DNA from: CBFGTV01 sp965652145
GTDB taxonomy: Bacteria > Bacillota > Clostridia > Peptostreptococcales > Natronincolaceae
Direction: 5' to 3'
NCBI GenBank assembly: GCA_965652145.1
Contig: CBFGTV010000002.1
Location: forward strand, 1-64,000
DNA: 64,000 nucleotides
The position numbers and the translations under genes were made by a program. The notes under the pieces are model-generated. The model searched no databases. It was not told the DNA's origin and saw only the letters and a list, made by a program, of their open reading frames with translations. Shown here piece by piece: positions 59,036 through 64,000 of this stretch; position 1 is the stretch's first letter; the number at the start of each line of letters is the position of its first letter.

Positions 59036-60316
59036 GTGATATCGACCTTAAGAAATGCTTGGAAAATTCCAGAACTAAGAAGTAAAATCCTATACACCCT
59101 GATGATGCTGGTTGTATTTCGATTAGGATCAGTAATTCCTGTTCCAGGTATAAACATCGATGTTGTTAAAAGCCTGGTTGAAAATGCAGGATTACTGTCT
59201 TTCTTTGATTTGTTCTCTGGTGGCGCCTTTGGTAATATGACTATTTTTGCCTTGAGTATTACACCGTATATCACCTCATCTATTATTATGCAGCTTTTAA
59301 CAATTGCTATTCCCAGCCTGGAAGAAATGGCGAAGGAGGGCGAAGAAGGCAGAAAGAAAATTGCTCAATACACCCGGTACGGAACCGTAGTATTGGCCTT
59401 GATTCAAGCATTGGCCATTAGTATCGGATTATTTGGCAGTGCATTAATCTCAAGGGATTTCTTCAGTGTAACTGTTGTGGTACTAACCTTAACAGCAGGT
59501 ACTGCCTTCTTGATGTGGTTAGGAGAACAAATTACTGAAAATGGAATTGGCAATGGCATTTCATTGATAATCTTTGCCGGTATTGTGTCTAGAGTTCCTC
59601 ACAACATTAGACAAACAGTATTCCAATTAAGGCAAGGAACATTATCAATCGTATCACTGATTGTTTTCCTATTATTCTCTGTTCTAATTATAGCAGGTGT
59701 TGTGGCAATTTCAGAAGGAACAAGAAAAATACCAGTACAATATGCCAAAAGAGTAGTAGGGCGAAAAATGTACGGTGGCCAAAGCTCCCATATTCCATTG
59801 AAGGTGAATCAAGCAGGGGTAATTCCGGTGATCTTTGCAATGTCTTTACTATCCTTTCCACAGACCATTGCAATGTTCATGGGACAAGACAGCTGGTTAG
59901 CCAGATTTGTTTCAACCTGGTTAAATCCTAACAGCGTTAATCCCGCAGGAGTTATTATATACTCTCTGCTAACTGCAATATTAATTATATTTTTCACCTA
60001 TTTCTACACAGCCATTACCTTTAATCCTGTCGAAGTGGCTTCAAACATGAAGAAATATGGTGGATTCATTCCAGGGATCAGACCTGGAAAGCCTACCTCA
60101 GACTACCTAAGCAAGGTATTAAATCGAATCACCTTAGCCGGAGCCGTATTTCTAGCTGTGATTGCCTTATTGCCCACAGCAATTATGCAAATTACAGGTA
60201 TGGCGATTGCCTTTGGCGGTACAGCATTACTGATTGCTGTTGGGGTAGCCTTAGAAACAATGCAGCAAGTAGAAGCTCAAATGTTAATGAGGCATTATCA
60301 AGGCTTCTTAAAATAA
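59036..60316 (+). CDS. secY: Preprotein translocase subunit SecY
   Basis: 426 residues with ten transmembrane segments forming the Sec channel. The plug follows VPGINIDVV, and conserved loops include GEQITENGIGNGISLIIFAGI and YFYTAITFNPVEVASNMKKYGGF's start. The start is GTG 59036, one base after the rplO stop, with GAGGTGAT overlapping the rplO end; coupling is likely. Partner secE is at 33154. Confidence 0.97.
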   Translation: MISTLRNAWKIPELRSKILYTLMMLVVFRLGSVIPVPGINIDVVKSLVENAGLLSFFDLFSGGAFGNMTIFALSITPYITSSIIMQLLTIAIPSLEEMAKEGEEGRKKIAQYTRYGTVVLALIQALAISIGLFGSALISRDFFSVTVVVLTLTAGTAFLMWLGEQITENGIGNGISLIIFAGIVSRVPHNIRQTVFQLRQGTLSIVSLIVFLLFSVLIIAGVVAISEGTRKIPVQYAKRVVGRKMYGGQSSHIPLKVNQAGVIPVIFAMSLLSFPQTIAMFMGQDSWLARFVSTWLNPNSVNPAGVIIYSLLTAILIIFFTYFYTAITFNPVEVASNMKKYGGFIPGIRPGKPTSDYLSKVLNRITLAGAVFLAVIALLPTAIMQITGMAIAFGGTALLIAVGVALETMQQVEAQMLMRHYQGFLK

Positions 60317-60322
60317 ATGGGT

Positions 60323-60340
60323 CATGGGAAATTTCCCATG
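60323..60340. repeat. 18-bp perfect palindrome between secY and adk
   Basis: CATGGGAAATTTCCCATG, two 9-bp arms with no gap, 32 bases before the adk start. As RNA it would form a 7-bp hairpin with an AATT loop. No T-run, so it is not a standard terminator. Confidence 0.6.
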
Positions 60341-60371
60341 GGTCTAAATCTTCATACCGGGAGATGGTATC

Positions 60372-61022
60372 ATGAGAATTATATTACTCGGCCCCCCAGG
60401 AGCCGGTAAAGGAACTCAAGCAGCATCTATCGCTGAGGAATTTAGCATTCCCCACATCTCCACAGGAGACATTTTTCGTTATCACATCAAAGAGGGTACT
60501 GAGCTTGGTAAAAAGGCCAAATCCTTTATGGATCAAGGTCTGCTGGTTCCCGATGAATTAGTGGTGGCTATTGTAGAGGATCGCCTTAAGCAGCAGGACT
60601 GCCGTGACGGCTTCCTCTTAGATGGCTTTCCACGAACAGTAGTTCAAGCCGAGGCTTTAGATGCAGTAATGGAAAAAATGGGTGTGTCTCTGAATAAAGT
60701 GATCAATATCGAAGTAGATAAGCAGATCCTTGTGGAAAGAGCAGTAGGGCGAAGAATTTGCAAATCCTGTGGTGCTACCTACCATGTCAAGTTCAACCCT
60801 TCAAAGACCGGTGAAGCCTGCGAAAAGTGCGGTGGCAGCCTATATCAGAGGGATGATGATAATGAAGCAACCGTCACCAGGCGTATAGATGTGTACTTGA
60901 ATGAAACAATGCCGCTGATTGAATACTATCAAGGTCGTGGCAAGCTTGCAGTAATCGATGGACAGCAACATATTGATAAGGTCTACCAGGATATTGTCAA
61001 TGTGTTAAAAGGAGAAGCATAA
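60372..61022 (+). CDS. adk: Adenylate kinase
   Basis: 216 residues. P-loop GPPGAGKGT (7-15). The LID domain carries four cysteines (C130, C133, C150, C153), the zinc-binding form typical of Gram-positives. It balances ATP, ADP and AMP. It shares one base with the map start (TAATG). The secY-adk-map order is widely conserved. Confidence 0.97.
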   Translation: MRIILLGPPGAGKGTQAASIAEEFSIPHISTGDIFRYHIKEGTELGKKAKSFMDQGLLVPDELVVAIVEDRLKQQDCRDGFLLDGFPRTVVQAEALDAVMEKMGVSLNKVINIEVDKQILVERAVGRRICKSCGATYHVKFNPSKTGEACEKCGGSLYQRDDDNEATVTRRIDVYLNETMPLIEYYQGRGKLAVIDGQQHIDKVYQDIVNVLKGEA

Positions 61023-61768
61023 TGATTACCCTCAAATCTCCACAAGAAATCAAGCTCATGCGAGAAGCTGGTAGAATCGTTGCTGAGACACATGAATTAA
61101 TTAGAAAGGCAATTAAACCAGGGGTTACAACCAAGTATTTAGATGCCATGGCAGAGGAATATATACTAAAAAAGGGAGGGACTCCTGCCTTTAAAGGATA
61201 CGGAGGTTTTCCTGCCAGCATATGTGCCTCAATTAATCATGAAGTAGTTCATGGAATACCTGGATTAAAAAGGCTGGAAGAGGGCGATATTATAAGTATA
61301 GACATTGGCGTGCTCCTTCAAGGCTATTACGGAGACTCGGCGAAGACCCACGGAGTTGGGCAAATCAGCCAGAGGGCGCAGCAGTTAATTGATGTGACTC
61401 GGGAGAGCTTCTATCAAGGCTTACAGTTTGCCAGAGAAGGATATCGTCTGTCAGATATATCTAACCGCATACAAACCCATGTTGAGGCCCAAGGTTTTTC
61501 AGTCGTTAGAGATTTCGTTGGTCATGGAATAGGTACTCAAATGCATGAGGAGCCCCAAATTCCTAATTATGGTCCTCCAGGCAAGGGACCAAGGCTAAAG
61601 GCGGGTATGGTCTTAGCAATTGAACCTATGATTAATGCAGGTACTTATGAGGTAAAGGTATTAACTGACGGATGGACAGTGGTCACCCTTGATGGTGAAT
61701 ATTCCGCCCATTATGAGCATACGGTGGCAATTACGACGGATGAACCTGAAATTTTAACAGTCTTATGA
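61022..61768 (+). CDS. map: Methionine aminopeptidase, type I
   Basis: 248 residues. Removes the initiator Met from new proteins. HEVVHGIPG, SIDIGVLLQGYYGDSAKT (metal Asp pair), GHGIGTQMHEEPQIPNYG (metal His) and AIEPMI plus YEHTV (metal Glu residues) are all present. There is no N-terminal SH3-binding extension. Translationally coupled to adk. Confidence 0.97.
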   Translation: MITLKSPQEIKLMREAGRIVAETHELIRKAIKPGVTTKYLDAMAEEYILKKGGTPAFKGYGGFPASICASINHEVVHGIPGLKRLEEGDIISIDIGVLLQGYYGDSAKTHGVGQISQRAQQLIDVTRESFYQGLQFAREGYRLSDISNRIQTHVEAQGFSVVRDFVGHGIGTQMHEEPQIPNYGPPGKGPRLKAGMVLAIEPMINAGTYEVKVLTDGWTVVTLDGEYSAHYEHTVAITTDEPEILTVL

Positions 61769-61790
61769 TGTTGATAAACGAGGTGACAAT

Positions 61791-62075
61791 GTGGAATATA
61801 ACGATTTAAGTATTGGTCAGGTGGTACGTTCAACCAAGGGAAGAGATCAAAACCATGTATTTATTGTAATTGGCAAAGTAGATGAGGATCATGTTCTAAT
61901 TGCCGATGGGGATCTTCGAAGGATGGAAAAGCCGAAAAAGAAAAAGGTTAAACACCTGGCAAAGTTTAATATTATTTCACATGAAGTGAAGGACCGTATC
62001 ATAAACCAAATAAAGATCAATAATGCTTTCGTTAGAAAAGAGCTGGAAAGATTGGGAGTAAAGTCCCCGGATTAA
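61791..62075 (+). CDS. KOW-domain RNA-binding protein (L14e-like)
   Basis: 94 residues from GTG 61791, with GAGGTGAC upstream. The N-terminal half (LSIGQVVRSTKGRDQNHVFI, then GDLRRMEKPKKKKVKHL) resembles the KOW/SH3-like fold of archaeal L14e. It occurs at this spot, between map and infA, in many Clostridia. The basic centre suggests RNA or ribosome binding. The precise role is unknown. Confidence 0.85.
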   Translation: MEYNDLSIGQVVRSTKGRDQNHVFIVIGKVDEDHVLIADGDLRRMEKPKKKKVKHLAKFNIISHEVKDRIINQIKINNAFVRKELERLGVKSPD

Positions 62076-62097
62076 GGATTGGAGGTTTGATTGCCAA

Positions 62098-62316
62098 ATG
62101 TCAAAGCAAGACGTGATTGAGGTAGAGGGTACAGTTAAAGAAGCGCTGCCCAACGCCATGTTTATTGTTCAGCTTGAAAATGGGCATGAAATCTTAGCAC
62201 ACATATCAGGCAAGTTAAGAATGAATTTTATTAGAATATTACCGGGAGATACGGTAACGGTTGAATTATCTCCTTATGATTTGACTCGTGGTAGAATAAC
62301 CTGGAGAAAGAAGTAG
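62098..62316 (+). CDS. infA: Translation initiation factor IF-1
   Basis: 72 residues with an S1-like OB fold: DVIEVEGTVKEALPNAMFIV, GKLRMNFIRILPGDTVTVEL and DLTRGRITWRKK at the end. Occupies the A site during initiation. It lies 22 bases after the KOW gene. Confidence 0.96.
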   Translation: MSKQDVIEVEGTVKEALPNAMFIVQLENGHEILAHISGKLRMNFIRILPGDTVTVELSPYDLTRGRITWRKK

Positions 62317-62332
62317 TTAGGAGGGACTTGTA

Positions 62333-62446
62333 ATGAAGGTGAGACCATCAGTGAAACCAATTTGCGAAAAGTGCAAAATCATTAAAAGAAAAGGCAGAGT
62401 TATGGTGATCTGTGAAAATCCTAAGCATAAACAAAAGCAAGGATAA
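62333..62446 (+). CDS. rpmJ: Ribosomal protein bL36
   Basis: 37 residues: MKVRPSVKPICEKCKIIKRK and onward to HKQKQG. The zinc ligands C11, C14, C27 and H32 are present, so this is the zinc (C+) form. AGGAGGG precedes the ATG. Confidence 0.95.
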   Translation: MKVRPSVKPICEKCKIIKRKGRVMVICENPKHKQKQG

Positions 62447-62481
62447 GGTAAAATAGGCTGGTATTATGTCATCATTGATGA

Positions 62482-62487
62482 TATAAT
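62482..62487 (+). promoter_or_regulatory. Probable extended -10 promoter of the alpha operon
   Basis: TGA followed by TATAAT (62479-62487). No good -35 is seen 17 bases upstream (TGGTAT-like). Transcription would begin just before the rpsM leader structure. Confidence 0.5.
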
Positions 62488-62502
62488 ATAATATTGTGAT
62501 AA

Positions 62503-62555
62503 TTAGTTATACGGGGAGCGGCTGATCAGAGAAATCTGATCCCTGTAGACTAACT
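62503..62555 (+). promoter_or_regulatory. Structured leader before rpsM
   Basis: Nested helices: TTAGT/ACTAA (62503-62507, 62549-62553), TACGGGG/CCCTGTA (62510-62516, 62541-62547) and GATCAGA/TCTGATC (62524-62530, 62535-62541) closed by a GAAA tetraloop. C62541 could join either of the two inner stems. It lies about 100 bases before rpsM, where S4 autoregulates the alpha operon in E. coli. Confidence 0.65.
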
Positions 62556-62650
62556 ATTATAAATAGATTATTTAAAATTGACAATTAAGTAAACAACCAC
62601 TATATTAAATTGTATTTTGTAGGATAAAGATCTAGGAGGTGTAAGCGTAA

Positions 62651-63022
62651 ATGGCCAGAATAGCTGGGGTAGATTTACCAAGGGACAAACGTGTAGAAAT
62701 TGGTTTAACTTATATATTCGGAATCGGTAGAAAAACTTCCAATAGTATTTTAGCAAAGGCAGGCGTGAATCCTGATACAAGAATTAAGGATTTAACAGAA
62801 GAAGAAGTTAATGCCTTAAGAAAGGAAATTGATGCCGGTTACCAAGTAGAAGGGGATCTAAGACGAGAAATTGCTTTGAATATTAAACGTCTAAAGGAAA
62901 TCAGATGCTACAGAGGAATCAGACACATCAAAGGACTTCCTGTTAGAGGACAAAAAACAAAGACAAATGCCCGTACTCGTAAGGGACCAAAGAAAACTGT
63001 CGGTCGTAAGAAGAAAAAATAA
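62651..63022 (+). CDS. rpsM: Ribosomal protein uS13
   Basis: 123 residues. MARIAGVDLPRDKRVEIGLT and RGIRHIKGLPVRGQKTKTNA lead into a basic tail that reaches the P-site tRNA. First gene of the alpha operon. AGGAGGTG lies upstream of the ATG. Confidence 0.97.
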   Translation: MARIAGVDLPRDKRVEIGLTYIFGIGRKTSNSILAKAGVNPDTRIKDLTEEEVNALRKEIDAGYQVEGDLRREIALNIKRLKEIRCYRGIRHIKGLPVRGQKTKTNARTRKGPKKTVGRKKKK

Positions 63023-63044
63023 TAGATAAGGAGGGATAATCGGC

Positions 63045-63446
63045 ATGGCAAAAGTTGCAAAAAAGAAAACCACTCGTACAAGAAGAAGAGAACGTAAAAA
63101 TATAGAACGAGGTCAAGCGCATATTCAATCAACCTTCAATAATTCAATTATTACCTTGACTGATATGCAAGGAAACACCATTGCTTGGTCCAGTGCTGGT
63201 CAATTGGGCTTTAAGGGTTCAAGAAAATCCACTCCCTTCGCTGCTCAAATGGCTGCTGAGGCCGCTGCTAAGGTGGCAATGGATCATGGATTAAGAACCG
63301 TTGAGGTTTATGTAAAGGGACCAGGAGCTGGTCGTGAGGCTGCCATTCGTGCGTTACAGGCAACCGGCATTGAAGTAAATCTAATCAAGGATGTTACTCC
63401 AATTCCCCATAATGGCTGTAGACCACCAAAACGCAGAAGAGTTTAG
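63045..63446 (+). CDS. rpsK: Ribosomal protein uS11
   Basis: 133 residues. GQAHIQSTFNNSIITLTDMQ, GFKGSRKSTPFAAQMAAEAA and the end IPHNGCRPPKRRRV are conserved. It lies on the platform near the E site. AAGGAGGG precedes the ATG by 11 bases. Confidence 0.97.
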   Translation: MAKVAKKKTTRTRRRERKNIERGQAHIQSTFNNSIITLTDMQGNTIAWSSAGQLGFKGSRKSTPFAAQMAAEAAAKVAMDHGLRTVEVYVKGPGAGREAAIRALQATGIEVNLIKDVTPIPHNGCRPPKRRRV

Positions 63447-63469
63447 TATAGATTAGGAGGTGTAAGTAA

Positions 63470-64000
63470 ATGGCTAGATATACAGATGCAGTATGTAGAT
63501 TATGTCGTCGTGAGGGCATGAAATTATATCTGAAGGGTGAGCGCTGCTACACCGATAAGTGCTCCATTAACAAAAGAAATACCCCCCCAGGACAACATGG
63601 AGCAAGCAGAAAGAAAATGTCAAACTACGGAATTCAGCTTAGAGAAAAGCAAAAAGCAAAGAGATTCTATGGCGTACTTGAGAGCCAATTCAGAAAATAT
63701 TTTGAAATGGCCGATAAGCAAGCTGGAATTACAGGTGAAAACCTATTAAGAATTCTGGAATCTCGTTTAGATAATATGGTTTACAGACTTGGCTTTGCCA
63801 GTTCTAGAGCCCAGGCAAGACAATTGGTAGTACATGGACACTTTACAGTAAATGGTCAAAAGGTAGATATTCCTTCCTATTTAGTAAAGGTTGGTGACGT
63901 GATTGCTGTTAAAGAAAGGTCCAAGAGCTCTGATAAGTTTAAAGGTTTAGCAGAAAGCTTTACTGGTTCAGTGCCCAACTGGTTATCAGTAGATATGGAA
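63470..64000 (+). CDS. rpsD: Ribosomal protein uS4 (cut by the window end)
   Basis: 177 codons are visible from ATG 63470, which follows AGGAGGTG; about 30 more are expected beyond the edge. The N-terminus has a four-cysteine zinc site (C9, C12, C26, C31), and the S4 RNA-binding domain spans about 95-160 (RLDNMVYRLGFASSRAQARQ, then VVHGHFTVNGQKVDIPSY). It nucleates 30S assembly and is a possible operon repressor. The next genes would normally be rpoA and rplQ. Confidence 0.96.
   Translation, partial: MARYTDAVCRLCRREGMKLYLKGERCYTDKCSINKRNTPPGQHGASRKKMSNYGIQLREKQKAKRFYGVLESQFRKYFEMADKQAGITGENLLRILESRLDNMVYRLGFASSRAQARQLVVHGHFTVNGQKVDIPSYLVKVGDVIAVKERSKSSDKFKGLAESFTGSVPNWLSVDME

Noticed and set aside
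1..64000. CRISPR arrays, insertion sequences, prophage genes, rRNA or tRNA genes
   Set aside because: No spaced repeat series, transposase or integrase motifs, or tRNA/rRNA signatures were seen on either strand.

Overview
The window comes from a low-GC Gram-positive anaerobe of class Clostridia, probably an endospore former near the Alkaliphilus/Natronincola-type lineages; I infer this from gene content and order and cannot name the species. The pointers are the ctsR-mcsA-mcsB-clpC-radA-disA block, sigH, T-box leaders, an archaeal-type (short) ProRS, an NfnAB-type ferredoxin-NADP reductase pair, a KOW-domain gene between map and infA, and near-universal strong AGGAGG ribosome binding sites. 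Most genes are on the + strand.

Layout. 1-3640: the tail of an unknown gene, hisC on the - strand, and a divergent EF-G paralogue. 3880-11240: the CtsR-controlled protein quality operon ctsR-mcsA-mcsB-clpC, then radA and disA. 11248-15112: a small MazG-like gene (-), carD, a PIN/TRAM membrane protein gene, and ispD-ispF of the non-mevalonate isoprenoid pathway. 15150-21960: proS behind a proline T-box, a secreted DUF1002 protein, gltX, and cysE-cysS behind a cysteine T-box. 21990-27390: an accessory stretch holding a secreted Cys/His-rich protein, a broken copy of a piece of cysS, an AT-rich hxlR/alcohol dehydrogenase pair, and nfnA-nfnB. 27474-31217: mrnC, a small membrane protein, thyX, rlmB, yacP and sigH.

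31250-64000 is the translation and transcription super-cluster: tuf (copy 1), rpmG-secE-nusG, rplK-rplA, rplJ-rplL behind an L10 leader, rpoB-rpoC, then the str operon (L7Ae-like, rpsL, rpsG, fusA, tuf copy 2), the S10-spc operon from rpsJ to rpmJ including secY, adk, map and infA, and the start of the alpha operon (rpsM, rpsK, rpsD cut by the window end). The two tuf genes appear identical at nucleotide level, including the 19 bases upstream, and diverge inside the stop codon.

I found no rRNA, tRNA, CRISPR array, transposase or prophage gene. The unusual material lies mostly in non-coding DNA: a three-repeat CtsR operator; an 11-bp direct repeat overlapping the -35 region of the PIN/TRAM gene; extra hairpins between the Cys T-box and cysE; a nested 60-nt stem ahead of tuf copy 1; structured leaders before rpsJ, rpsM, rpsG, fusA and the L7Ae-like gene; and the cysS fragment. 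No wholly new system stands out. The accessory interval between cysS and mrnC and these leader structures are the best candidates for follow-up.
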